Source: Onthophagus taurus
Taxonomy: Eukaryota; Arthropoda; Insecta; Coleoptera; Scarabaeidae
Assembly: GCF_036711975.1 (NCBI RefSeq)
Contig: NC_091975.1
Coordinates: forward strand, 8,496,501-8,560,500
Direction of reading: 5' to 3'
DNA: 64,000 bases
How positions within the stretch are numbered: the stretch's first letter is position 1; each line of letters begins with the position of its first letter. Both the position numbers and the translations under genes were made by a program. The notes below the pieces were generated by a model. The model worked only from the letters and a program-made list of their open reading frames with translations. It made no database searches and had not been told where the DNA came from. This document shows positions 1 through 10,600 of the stretch, piece by piece.

Positions 1-270
1 ATACAGGGTGTCTTCTTTCCGCTAAAATTACATTTAAAATAGATGTATTGTTCATGAATCGATTCAGAAAAACAATCTCTATCCAATGACGTGATGAAAA
101 ATATACGCAGCAATTTGAAAAAAAAAGTTAATAATTGCTTGAAATATATATAGACATAGTAAATATACATAGTATTTATAAAACCATTTCATTTGACAGC
201 TGGGTCATGAAAATCGGAATGTAAATAACAGTGCTACAGGTTTGGGCGTTTTTTGTGTGACACCCTGTAT
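1..270. mobile_element. Short inverted-terminal-repeat element (MITE), TACAGGGTGTC ends
   Basis: The left end reads ATACAGGGTGTC and the right end near 257-270 reads GTGTGACACCCTGTAT, its inverted complement. No coding capacity is seen. The same terminal word recurs at 60443-60903, 61274 and 63392-63769, and in the form CAGGTGTC at 42168 and 49584, so this is a family of non-autonomous elements. TA flanks suggest a Tc1/mariner-type mobiliser (inference). The left end coincides with the window edge, so the true boundary is not certain. Confidence 0.6.
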
Positions 271-282
271 AAGCTAGGCGCT

Positions 283-665
283 AGAGGCGTAGAGAATTAA
301 ATTCACTTTCTGATAGACTAAAAAAATATGGGGCGTTCCATTTAAAATTTTCAACTTTCTTGCGGTTGAATATGGAGAAGTGGTAATTCAATTTTTGAGC
401 ACCCTGTATAAGATACTCTGACACAATAAATGACAATATATTTGACAGCATCTGAAGAGTAATCGTGCCAATTTAGAGCTTTTTTGAATGAACGCTGGCT
501 GGGATATGAGGTTTTAAAGAGCATGGTGAAATTTGCCAAAAAAAAATAAAATCAAAATAACTTTTATGAAAGTCAACATATTTTTTATAGCATTCCATTC
601 AAAATAATGGAGATTATGGCCTACTTCCGATAGACCGGAAGTGGCAGCCATCGTGAAAATATTTT
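283..665. repeat. Dispersed repeat, copy 1 (second copy at 49210-49560)
   Basis: The stretch shares long blocks with 49210-49560: a block beginning TAGAGAATTAAATTC, the words TATGGAGAA and CCTGTATAAGATAC, then GACAGCATCTGAAGAGTAAT and TATAGCATTCCATT. The second copy is the inner flank of the right terminus of the 42168-49584 element, so this is probably a truncated relative of that element. The terminal repeat is not found on the right here. No coding function is seen. Confidence 0.6.
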
Positions 666-720
666 AGATTTTTGATATTTTAGACCATTCATTTTGAAGA
701 GTCACCATTTTTGTAAATTT

Positions 721-2245
721 TATTCGTCAACTATTTTCCATGGGTTTTCTATAGGATTTAAGTTTGCCGAGTGTGAAGGCCAAGTCATCAAATTTATTTT
801 ATTTTGTTTAAACCATTCCTTTACGACTTTAAATGTGTATTTCGGATCGTTGTCCTGTTGAAAGTTATAAGAAATTTTCCTTAATATATCACGGTACATA
901 AATCTGTCCATTATTCCCATAATACGATGTATAGGGTATACACCAAAACTAGAGAAACATCCCCAAATCATCACAGAACCATCTCCATGTTTTAATGTTT
1001 GCTGCATCTACTTAGAAGTCAGCTTTTTTCCTATTGGACGCCTCACATATTGCACTTCATCACTTTTAAATAAGTTAAACTTGGATTCATCACTAAATCA
1101 CTCAAGAATGGTTCAGCTCAAACTAAACAGTCGACCACTCGACGTGGGAGGGAATCTACAACTGTAAAATTTCTGGGTATGCATCTAGACAGCGGATTGA
1201 CACTTGAAGCATCTGAGGACTAGGTTGACTTCTGCTATCTTTACAATACGAAGACTAAAACAAGTAGCCACTCACCAGGCAGCCAGGTTGTCATACTTTG
1301 CATCTTTTCACTCGGTGGCGTCCTATGGTGTTCTTTTCTGGGGTAGGGATTCTCATCTGATTTCCTGATACCTGATACGGGTGCTGTGTAGGCTGTGAAC
1401 AGATGAAAGTTGTAAGAACTACTTTAAATATGAGAAAATACTTACCTTACCTAGCATATATATACTTACGGCATTACTGCATGTTCATGATAACAGAGAC
1501 AGTTTTCCCTCCAATGGTGGTACCCATAGCTATCTGACAAGATCACGACACCACTACCACAGAATTGCATCAACGCAAAATTATGTGGATTACTGGGATC
1601 CAAAACTCTACAACGAACTACCACCGCAGCTGACTGCGCTGTCTAGGCAACGGTTTAAGAGGAAAATAAGAATAAGAATATTTGATGGAGAACGTTTTCT
1701 ATTCGTGCCAGGAATATTTCACGACAGTTCAGTCTCACAATTTTAATACGTAATGTGTAGCGTGTAATTGCCATGAAATGTAGATATATTTGTATTATTG
1801 ATATTTCATTTTATTTCTTATGTATTCAATGACGTTTTGTAGTAATGGTTTATTACGACAATAAAAATATATTATTATTACTATTATTAAAAAAAAAATA
1901 ATACCTTTTTTCATTCGTTTTATGTCGACTCTTGATGGGTACGTGCAAACAATCTTCGGCAAATGGTTTATTTTCAATTAATCTATTGCGTACTGTACGT
2001 GTTGATACCTCCAAATTGTGTGTTTCTTTTAATTCAGCCTTAATTTTGGCTCAAGAATAAAATGGATATTTTTTAGCCGTTCTTACAATTATCCTGCCAA
2101 GGCATCCATTGGTTTTTCTGGGACGTCTAGACTTTATCTTCAAGTCTACAAGTCCCGTCTCACGATATTGTTTAATAATTCGCGATATCACATTGTTTAA
2201 CATGATTTCTTTCACAGTTTTACAAACAGTTACACCACGAGGCAT
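721..2245 (-). pseudogene. Tc1-like DDE transposase, broken and split by a LINE
   Basis: Two minus-strand pieces belong to one Tc1-family transposase. The piece at about 1905-2245 encodes the N-terminal helix-turn-helix region (start MPRGVTVCKT, then VISRIIKQYRETGL and SRRPRKTNG). The piece at about 721-1120 encodes the catalytic half: FSDESKFNLF with the first Asp, then KHGDGSVMIWGCFS, FQQDNDPKYT with the second Asp, and SANLNPIENPW with the third acidic residue. In-frame stops lie before FSDE and before MQQTLKHGD. A LINE fragment (about 1126-1903) sits between the halves, and some residues are missing at the junction. A possible outer end of the element is near 2510. It cannot make active transposase. 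Confidence 0.85.
1126..1903 (+). mobile_element. 5'-truncated non-LTR retrotransposon (LINE) 3' end
   Basis: The plus strand encodes, with frameshifts, the C-terminal part of a LINE reverse transcriptase: VKFLGMHLDSGLTLEASED, later LTLPSIYILTALLHVHDNRD, then HSYLTRSRHHYHRIAST and DPKLYNELPPQLTALSRQRF. The end carries AATAAA-like sequence near 1860 followed by ATT and A-rich repeats up to about 1903, as expected of a LINE tail. It interrupts the minus-strand Tc1 transposase, so it is younger than that element. The 5' truncation is typical of target-primed reverse transcription. Family assignment beyond Jockey/R1-like is not attempted. Confidence 0.8.
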
Positions 2246-2820
2246 ATTTAAGACTGATCTTATCGAATGTATCTCATCAAAAACTCGTTCTTATTCGCCA
2301 TATGTTGCTATTTCTTAGCAAAGTTGTTTTACTTTTTTGCAACCTAAGTTTTATAATTTTATTTTATTTCTAATAAAATAAGGCTAGCTTTGTGAAATAT
2401 TCACTACATAAATGCTATATAATATACACTACCATAGTAATGTAAAAAGTATTAATTTAAAATTTAATTTACAAAAATTAAAAGTTGCTCTACCTTTTTT
2501 CCAATACTGTATGTTAAATATTTAATAAATCGGAAAATACAACTTTCTACTTTATCGTCTGCGAATTAACAGACCTGAAGTTGTCCGCAACTATGGATGA
2601 ATATGCATTATCATTTAACTTTGTTCGTTGGGACTGCACTAGTCTGCACGATATGGTGCAATCAAGTGTAGGTAAGTGCAATGTCATGTCAACTTAGTGC
2701 AGGTCAGAAAAGTGTATAAACCGTGGTCGCAACGAACAGATTTTTATCAAAAAAAGTGTATAATATGTTGAGGTTATGTTAATGTCAAAAAAATGTAACT
2801 ATAATAATAATTTTCTCTTT

Positions 2821-2949
2821 TTATAATAATTTTATTACAACTTCACCAACAGCTTTAATTTTATCTTCTGCAGAGTTCGAGAAGAATTTGGCCTTAACAA
2901 TGACGGGCTGATTTGGAATTCTTCCTTTACCTAATAATTTATAATAACC
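2821..2949 (-). pseudogene. RpL27A: Last exon fragment of ribosomal protein L27A
   Basis: Read on the minus strand, the segment opens after a TTTTTTAG splice acceptor and encodes 42 residues and a TAA stop: [16 protein letters not shown], then [20 protein letters not shown], ending VVIKLL. This matches the C-terminus of cytosolic large-subunit protein L27A (uL15), where the family has GYYKVLGKG and [10 protein letters not shown]. The last eight residues differ from the usual family ending. The frame is open and intron sequence is kept upstream, but no other RpL27A exon is seen in the window. It therefore looks like a genomic exon fragment carried by the element at 2619-3613, not a working gene. 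Confidence 0.85.
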
Positions 2950-3183
2950 CTAAAAAAGAAACAAATTAATATCTTATTTATAGTCTGTTGTCCATTTATC
3001 TATCTACTATCTTGTCCATTTTCTAGTGCCTCTACTGGGGTTGAATGTATTGTGTTCTCTAATACAACAAATATTAATTATTATAAGGTTTTATTTCTTA
3101 ATATTTAATATGAATATTAATTATTACCAAACACGCTTTCAAATATTCCGCCATTTTCGTTACACTGAATTCCACTACACTTA

Positions 3184-3613
3184 TTGAACTTAATCGAAAG
3201 CAGGTACAACAAAATCTGCACTAACTTGCACCGGCTGCACGAAGTTGCACACGCATGGCCCAATGAACAGTATGAGTGCAGTTGCACTAAACTGCACTAT
3301 CCCCAATGAACACACAACATCTGCACTAAACTGCATAGTGCAAGTGAGTGCAAGTAGTGCAGTCCCAACGAACAAAGCTAACATCTGCACTAAACTGCTT
3401 AGTGCAAGTGAGTGCAAGTAGTGCAGTCCCAACGAACAAAGCTATAGTACAACAAAATCTGTACTAACTTGCACCGGCTGCACGAAGTTGCACTACGCAT
3501 GGCCCAACGAACAGTATGAGTGCAGTTGCACTAAACTGCACTATCCCCAATGAACACACAACATCTGCACTAAACTGCTTAGTGCAAGTAGTGCAGTCCC
3601 AACGAACAAAGCA
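3184..3613. repeat. Tandem subterminal repeats of the 2619-3613 element
   Basis: The word GTGCAGTCCCAACGAACAAA occurs three times, near 3357-3380, 3421-3444 and 3590-3612. A longer block (GTACAACAAAATCTG through TGCACTATCCCCAATGAACA) occurs at about 3203-3315 and again at about 3447-3556. The short word TGCACTAAACTGC is repeated throughout. The right end has therefore been duplicated at least twice. Confidence 0.8.
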
Positions 3614-3984
3614 ATTATGACAACTGTCACAATCGCCACACTTCGAACCGTTACGTTACAACCATTGAGCCATTATTTCTATTTAAGTTGATCTAGTGTA
3701 TTATTGTGAGTGTTTAAGAAAAGTACATTATATCGCTTAATTACGATAGCGTTTTTTAATTACATACACAACACTATATAAATATATCAACATAAAACTT
3801 TTGTGTTAATTATGTTGATTTATTTATATTTGGGTTAACAATCAAACAATCAGTTGATGCTTCTAATAATAAGAACAAATGTTGGAGGAAACCACGAACA
3901 CTTTTGAAATCTCTTCGTTTTGAGTTGATGATAAAATCTATACAAGTTTTTTTCTCGCTTGGTTAGTTTTAAGCTATTCTCAAA
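3614..3984. other. Intergenic stretch with no recognised feature
   Basis: AT-rich DNA between the L27A-carrying element and the composite repeat. I see no coding region, repeat unit or clear regulatory site. Confidence 0.5.
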
Positions 3985-4600
3985 CGAAATATTTTTTTTT
4001 CTTATCATTATTAAACAGTAACTTTTAACTTGTCAAAGTTTTTTCTCCAAACTATCAACTGTAATTGTAGTTTTCTTCGAAATATTATTAAAAACATTAA
4101 TAATTAATTACGTGATACATACAGTTTTGTAGAACAATGCCTGAAAGCTTAACTATAGCACTAAAAAAAGCTAAGTTACCACCACATAGTTGCTTAAAAA
4201 AGTTAACCTCTAATGAAGGTAATATTTTGCGAATTTATCAAAAAATTGGTTCAAAAATCAAGTTTTGGTGTCCCAGTTGAAACGAAGAAGTTAATACTTG
4301 TTTAAATGTAACCATAAATCCATTAATGGTTGAGTGTGAAGTTTTCGCTGACTCCTACAAATAGTTTCTAAAAGATTAGATAGATAGTTATTGATTATAA
4401 GAAAAACGGTTTTAAACTAAGAGAACTCAATATATACTCACAGTTATTAAATCTCATTTTTGGCTGATTAACTTTAACCTCAAACATCCTTAAAAATCTT
4501 TTTGACAATGACAGGTTTAAAATGACTTAACCTCGAACTTCATTTCAATTAAAACTTAAAAAGCATTTTGTAATTTTTCTCAAATTTTTTTTATGTAAAG
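3985..4600 (+). repeat. Composite repeat head (F), copy 1
   Basis: This segment, from about ATTATTAAACAGTAACTTTT onward, is closely matched by 19305-19860. Both copies carry an 82-nt open reading frame ending at a GTAATATT splice-donor-like site (here 4137-4218), then the same non-coding sequence. At this locus satellite-A units interrupt it after 4564, and its last ~160 bp are repeated at 5137-5298. At the other locus it leads directly into satellite B, so head plus satellite B behave as one composite repeat. Confidence 0.75.
4137..4218 (+). pseudogene. First-exon-like ORF inside repeat F, copy 1
   Basis: ATG opens 27 codons (begins MPESLTIALKKAKLPPHSC, ends KKLTSNE) followed by a G and a donor-like GTAATATT. 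The copy at 19449-19530 keeps the same length, frame and donor with only a few amino-acid changes (MPKSLTIALEKAKLPPHSC). That pattern suggests an exon captured from a host or transposon gene. I do not recognise the protein. No downstream exon is apparent. Confidence 0.45.
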
Positions 4601-5136
4601 TTTGTTAATATTATATAGGTATCGAAAGAAGACATGTCTAACTTCAATTTGGTGCATAAATCATTTCTTTATATTCATAATCAATGAAATTATAGTTTAT
4701 TGAAAATTAGCCAGTTTTAAGCTGTCAAATGACTGTCATACCTTGTAATTTTTCTCGAAATTTTTTTATATAAAGGTTGTTAATATTATATAGGTTTCGA
4801 AAGAAGATATCTTAAGCTTCAATTTGGTACATAAATCATTTCTTTATATTCATAAATAATGAAATTATGATTTTTTGAAAATTAACCCATTTTATGCTAT
4901 CAAAACAACATCATCACACTTTTTAATTTTTCTCAAAACTTTTTTATATAAAATTTTCTAATACTAAATAGAGTTCTAAAGAAGACATCTTCAGCTTCAT
5001 TTTGGTACATAAATCATTTCTTTATATTCATAAATAATAATGTTATGATTATTTGAAAATTAACCACTTTTAAGCTGTCAAAATAACATCACACTTTTTA
5101 ATTTTTCTTGAAACTTTTTTATATAAAGTTTGTTAA
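4600..5136. repeat. Three units of satellite A inside repeat F
   Basis: About three ~178-bp units of the family that forms the large array at 7660-14150. They share GGTACATAAATCATTTCTTT and TTATGATTTTTTGAAAATTA. They lie between two copies of a repeat-F segment (4400-4564 and 5137-5298). Confidence 0.85.
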
Positions 5137-5298
5137 GAAAAACGGTTTTAAACTAAGAGAACTCAATATATACTCACAGTTATTAAATCTCATTTTTGGC
5201 TGATTAACTTTAATCTCAAACATCCTTAAAAATCTTTTTGACAATGACAGGTTTAAAATGACTTAACCTCGAACTTCATTTCAATTAAAACTTAAAAA
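5137..5298. repeat. Direct duplicate of 4400-4564
   Basis: The segment beginning AAGAAAAACGGTTTTAAACT repeats 4400-4564 almost exactly. The two copies flank the satellite-A units, so unequal exchange or a duplication of about 737 bp is likely. Confidence 0.85.
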
Positions 5299-5835
5299 TC
5301 GTTTAAATTTTATTGAACTAATTATTAATACGATTATTGTTATTTTATTTAGTCAAAATAATTTTTATTTTAATTCATTGGAAATATTAAAATTAACATC
5401 TTCAAATTTTTAATTTACTACCAACCTAAATGGAGTGATAAAAAATTTTAAAAATACAAATTTTATTAAATTTGTTATTATTGATATTTAATTTGCGCAA
5501 ATTTTATAAACGTTATTTCTTAAACGAAAAAAATGGTTTAAATATGTTTTCGTAAATAAATAAAGTTGGATTTATTTTTGATTAATGAATAATTTTAAAT
5601 CTGACGTAAGCTGTCAAATTAAAAAGGAGGTTAAAAGTGACATAACCTCAATTTAATTTCAACTAAATTTTAAAAATAGAAATTTGTTATTATTAATATT
5701 TAATTTGCGCAAATTTTATGAACGCTACTTGTTAAAGCAAAAAATTGTTTAAATATGTTTTCGTAAATAAATAAAGTTGGGTTTATTTTTGATTAATTTT
5801 ATTTGAATTAAAATCTAAAAATCGTGGAGCTCCTC
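5299..5835. repeat. Satellite B, short run
   Basis: Two to three diverged units marked by AATTTGCGCAAATTTTAT, TGTTTTCGTAAATAAATAAA and GCTGTCAAATTAAAAA. They end near ATTTGAATTAAAATCTAAAA, the same boundary seen at the end of the large B array near 23510. Confidence 0.8.
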
Positions 5836-5839
5836 ACCA

Positions 5840-6540
5840 ACGGTGTGCAAAAATTGAAAGATATAGTGTGCCAATTAACAAAGTGAAAAGGAATTATGTT
5901 TTTATAAATTTTGGACTTTATTTTCTATTCAAAAAACAAAAAAACGTTATTATTATGAAACCCACAACAAATTTATCATGGACCACCCCTAAAACCACCA
6001 CCAACACCGCCTGCGAAAAGATAAATTCCCGTGAGATTCCTCATTCAAAGATACCAAAGCGATTCATCCATATTAAACCCGCTTCCACATTGTTATCTAA
6101 TCTAAAAAGAACGTCTCCGTCGTAAAAACGTCCTTCTCATCGCGTAGATTTACGACATTTACGAACCGGCCGCTCGTAAATATCAAACCCTCTTCAACGT
6201 TTAATTGCAACAACCAAACCAACCCTCTCAAAAAAGAACGAAAAGCGTCGCTACGCCATTTTTGCTTTCATCCCCTTCCGCTCACTTCAGCGCAATTCGC
6301 CGAGGCGAGGGTTCTTTTTTCCCCCTTTTGCGATCCGATCTTTTACGACCCGGTCGTTTCATACCCGCCCTTATTTTTACGATATGGTGCTACGGTTTTA
6401 ACCAATAAGAAGCGACGTAGACGGTGGGGGGTTTTATTTAGGGGTTCCTTTTATGGCCGTGCTTTGCTATATGACGTAATTTATTAATTTTCGTTGGATT
6501 AAGTGACAGATGGACGAAAGGAATTATCAATAAAAATAAA
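5840..6540. promoter_or_regulatory. GC- and CpG-richer, promoter-like island without an identified gene
   Basis: This stretch is clearly richer in G+C and CpG than its surroundings. On the plus strand it contains CCAAT near 6399, a perfect CArg-type box CCTTTTATGG near 6448 (consensus site of serum response factor), and ATGACGTAAT near 6470 (CRE/ATF-like). Such clusters occur in promoters, but no first exon or coding region can be tied to it. It could also be transposon-derived. Function is inference only. Confidence 0.3.
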
Positions 6541-6654
6541 ATTATCTTTTTTTTTTAACTCTATTACATACCATCAATTACTTTCATCATACTTTACTTG
6601 CATCCGAATCTAATCTGCGAAGATTGTTATAGTTAGCTGTATAATTTCTGGCAT

Positions 6655-7196
6655 TCAACGATCGATAGTTTTCAACAGGAGTTTCGTTTTTACACAGTCT
6701 GTACTGATTATAAAGTGATGAAATTGTGTTATGCCAACCAGTGACTTATAGAATGGTTTAAGATAGCTGTCCCATTCATACCAAACAACTTTCTCGAACA
6801 ATACAGCTTTATTGTAACCTGATGACGATTGTACCACGCATTTCAGTAAATCTTCATACGTGTCGATGTTACTAATAACGTACTTAGGCTTAAAAATGCC
6901 AAAGTAAGGAACTTCGTGTAACCAATAAGCAGGAAATTGAATATTATATTGAGCCATTGCAAATACGATAGTTCGGTCGTGGTATCATTGTATGGCATGT
7001 ATTATTACAACAACCTTCATCGACGATAGACAACTCCAACCTAACGCAACTTTGTTCCATACTATCTTCTACCTGAGAGAAATGTAATGCATCATCATCG
7101 CCATTCGAATTAAGATCATTGGCCGTTGTCTTCATCGTTTTCACGAAAATATTCTCTATAAACGACACTGAACTCCTCATCAACACTCATTTTTCA
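6655..7196 (-). pseudogene. Unidentified protein remnant, frameshifted
   Basis: Three overlapping minus-strand reading frames appear to belong to one decayed gene: MSVDEEFSVVYREYFREN near 7190, then an acidic piece (DLNSNGDDDALHFSQVEDSM), then a 100-residue piece starting MAQYNIQFPAYWLHEVPYFG and containing VVWYEWDSYLKPFYKSLVGI and QFHHFIIS. The aromatic-rich pattern with HHF suggests a transposon-associated protein of unknown function, but I cannot name a family. At least two frame breaks are needed to join the pieces, so it is unlikely to be functional unless introns explain them. Confidence 0.45.
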
Positions 7197-7486
7197 TTGA
7201 TTTTTGTGATGCTAAAGACCAACAGCAACGATTACATAAATGTCATTACCACTTCTTCAATGTTACTCGTTTAGACATCCGAAACTAGCAACTTAGGCGA
7301 TTAATTACGATAATATTGTGAGCTGAAACAATATTTTGACGTCCTTCAACACCGGCCGACGCAGAGGAAAGAGAACAACTACGAGAAACTGACGAAACGA
7401 GTTCTTTATCTTTAACAGTTGTTTTCTCGAAAACTTATTTTCTATAAACATAAATATTCTTATGTCTGTAAACATAACCATCAGCT

Positions 7487-7621
7487 CTAGCGCCTCGCCC
7501 GCAAGCGACCTCGGCGATGTTGGATCGGTCAAGTCATGTCTTGAAAAGTCGAAACGTACAATATTTGAATGAGAAACTGTTTATGCTCACTTCGCCGAGG
7601 TCACTTGCGGGCGAGGCGCTA
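7487..7621. repeat. GC-rich inverted repeat, ~31-bp arms
   Basis: CTAGCGCCTCGCCCGCAAG and GACCTCGGCGA at about 7487-7517 are matched in reverse complement at about 7591-7621, with one mismatch seen. The spacer is about 73 bp. This is a sharp GC-rich island in AT-rich DNA directly before satellite A, and may be the end of an unrecognised element. Confidence 0.75.
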
Positions 7622-7659
7622 GATATATCATTTTATTAACATAAAACTGATATAAACTG

Positions 7660-10600
7660 TATTGTATCGTAATAGGTATCGAAAGACATGTTTAGCTTCA
7701 ATTTGGTACATAAATCATTTCTTTATATTCATAAATAATGAAGTTATGATTTTTTGAAAATTAACCCGTTTTAAGTTGTCAAATGACTGTCATACTTTGT
7801 AATTTTTCTCGAAATTTTTTTGTATAAAGGTTGTTAATATTATATAGGTATCGAAAGAAGATATCTTAAGCTTCAATTTGGTACATAAATCATTTCTTTA
7901 TATTCATAAATAATGAAGTTATGATTTTTTGAAAATTAACCACTTTTAAGCTATCAAAGCAACATCATCACACTTTTTAATTTTGCTCAAAACTTTTTTA
8001 TATAAAATTTTCTAATACTAAATAGACTTCTAAAGAAGACACCCTCAGCTTCATTTTGGTACATAAATCATTTCTTTATATTCATAAACAATGAAGTTAT
8101 GATTTTTTGAAAATTAACCCGTTTTAAGCTGTCAAAACAACATCCTCCACTTTTTAATTTTTCTCAAAACTTCTTTCTATAAAATTTTCTAATACTAAAT
8201 AGACTTCTAAAGAAGATATCTTCAGCTTCATTTTGGTACATAAATCATTTCTTTATATTCATAAACAATGAAGTTATGATTTTTTGAAAATTAACCTCTT
8301 TTAAGCTGTCAGAACAACATCATCACACTTTTTAATTTTTCTCAAAACTTTTTTATATAAAATTTTCTAATACTAAATAGTCTTCTAAAGATGACATCTT
8401 CAGCTTCATTTTGGTACATAAATCATTTCTTTATATTCATAAATATTGAAGTTATGATTTTTTGAAAATTAACCCGTTTTAAGCTGTCAAAACAACATCA
8501 TCACACTTTGTAATTTTTCTCAAAATTTTTTTATATAAACTTTGTTAATATTATATAGGTCTCGAAAGAAGACATGTTTAGCTTCAATTTGGTACATAAA
8601 TCATTTCTTTATATTCATAAACAATGAAGTTATGATTTTTTGAAAATTAACCTCTTTTAAGCTGTCAGAACAACATCATCACACTTTTTAATTTTTCTCA
8701 AAACTTTTTTATATAAAATTTTCTAATACTAAATAGTCTTCTAAAGATGACATCTTCAGCTTCAATTTGGTATATAAATCATTTCTTTATATTCATAAAT
8801 AATGAAGTTATGATTTTTTGAAAATTAACCAGTTTTAAGCTGTCAAAACAACATTCTCACACTTTTTAATTTTGCTCAAAACTTTTTTATATAAAATTTT
8901 CTAATACTAAATAGACTTCTAAAGAAGACACCCTCAGCTTCATTTTCGTACATAAATCATATCTTTATATTCATAAATAATGATGTTATGATTTTTTGAA
9001 AATTAACCACTATTAAGCTGTCAAAGCAACATCATCACACTTTTTAATTTTTCTCAAAACTTTTTTATATAAGATTTTCTAATACTAAAGAGACTTCTAA
9101 AGAAGATATCTTCAGCTTCATTTTGGTACATAAATCATTTCTTTATATTCATAAATAATGAAGTTATGATTTTTTGAAAATTAACCCATTTTAAGCTGTC
9201 AAAACAACATCATCACACTTTGTAATTTTTCTCGAAATTTTTTTATATAAAGTTTGTTGATATTATACAGGCATCGAAAGGAGACATCTCAAGCTTCAAT
9301 TTGGTATATAAATCTTTTCTTTATATTCATAAATAATGATGTTATGATTATTTGAAAATTAACCACTTTTAAGCTATCAAAGCAACATCATCACACTTTT
9401 TAATTTTGCTCAAAACTTTTTTATATAAAATTTTCTAATACTAAATAGACTTCTAAAGAAGACACCCTCAGCTTCATTTTCGTACATAAATCATATCTTT
9501 ATATTCATAAATAATGATGTTATGATTTTTTGAAAATTAACCACTATTAAGCTGTCAAAGCAACATCATCACACTTTTTAATTTTTCTCAAAACTTTTTT
9601 ATATAAAATTTTCTAATACCAAATAGACTTCTAAAGAAGATATCTTAAGCTTCAATTTGGTACATAAATCATTTCTTTATATTCATAAACAATGAAGTTA
9701 TGATTTTTTGAAAATTAACCCGTTTTAAGCTGTCAAAACAACATCCTCCACTTTTTAATTTTTCTCAAAACTTTTTTATATAAAATTTTCTAATACTAAA
9801 TAGACTTCTAAAGAAGACACCCTCAGCTTCATTTTCGTACATAAATCATATCTTTATATTCATAAATAATGATGTTATGATTTTTTGAAAATTAACCACT
9901 ATTAAGCTGTCAAAGCAACATCATCACACTTTTTAATTTTTCTCAAAACTTTTTTATATAAAATTTTCTAATACCAAATAGACTTCTAAAGAAGATATCT
10001 TAAGCTTCAATTTGGTACATAAATCATTTCTTTATATTCATAAACAATGAAGTTATGATTTTTTGAAAATTAACCCGTTTTAAGCTGTCAAAACAACATC
10101 CTCCACTTTTTAATTTTGCTCAAAACTTTTTTATATAAAATTTTCTAATACTAAATAGACTTCTAAAGAAGACACCCTCAGCTTCATTTTCGTACATAAA
10201 TCATATCTTTATATTCATAAATAATGATGTTATGATTTTTTGAAAATTAACCACTATTAAGCTGTCAAAGCAACATCATCACACTTTTTAATTTTTCTCA
10301 AAACTTTTTTATATAAAATTTTCTAATACCAAATAGACTTCTAAAGAAGATATCTTAAGCTTCAATTTGGTACATAAATCATTTCTTTATATTCATAAAC
10401 AATGAAGTTATGATTTTTTGAAAATTAACCCGTTTTAAGCTGTCAAAACAACATCCTCCACTTTTTAATTTTTCTCAAAACTTTTTTATATAAAATTTTC
10501 TAATACTAAATAGACTTCTAAAGAAGACATCTCAAGCTTCAATTTGGTACATAAATCATTTCTTTATATTCATAAATAATGATGTTATGATTTTTTGAAA

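Larger units (their letters stand above)
2619..3613. mobile_element. Inverted-repeat element carrying a captured RpL27A exon
   Basis: A perfect inverted repeat of about 22 bp closes the element: 2621-2642 (begins TTTGTTCGTTGGGACTGC) matches the reverse complement of the end near 3590-3612. Internally it holds a host ribosomal-protein exon (2821-2949) and, on the right, repeated copies of its own subterminal sequence. No transposase is encoded, so it is non-autonomous. Target-site duplications were not found by eye, so the superfamily is left open. Confidence 0.7.

Noticed and set aside
2821-2949. A working RpL27A gene
   Set aside because: Only the last exon is present; no other exon is seen in the minus-strand upstream sequence, and it sits inside an inverted-repeat element.
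3190-3432. 80-codon minus-strand frame rich in Leu/Ala/Val
   Set aside because: It is produced by the repeated TGCACTAAACTGC sequence of a transposon end and has no domain.
5868-6125. 85-codon frame with Thr/Pro-rich segment
   Set aside because: No family resemblance, atypical composition, and no splice or start context; more likely part of the promoter-like island.
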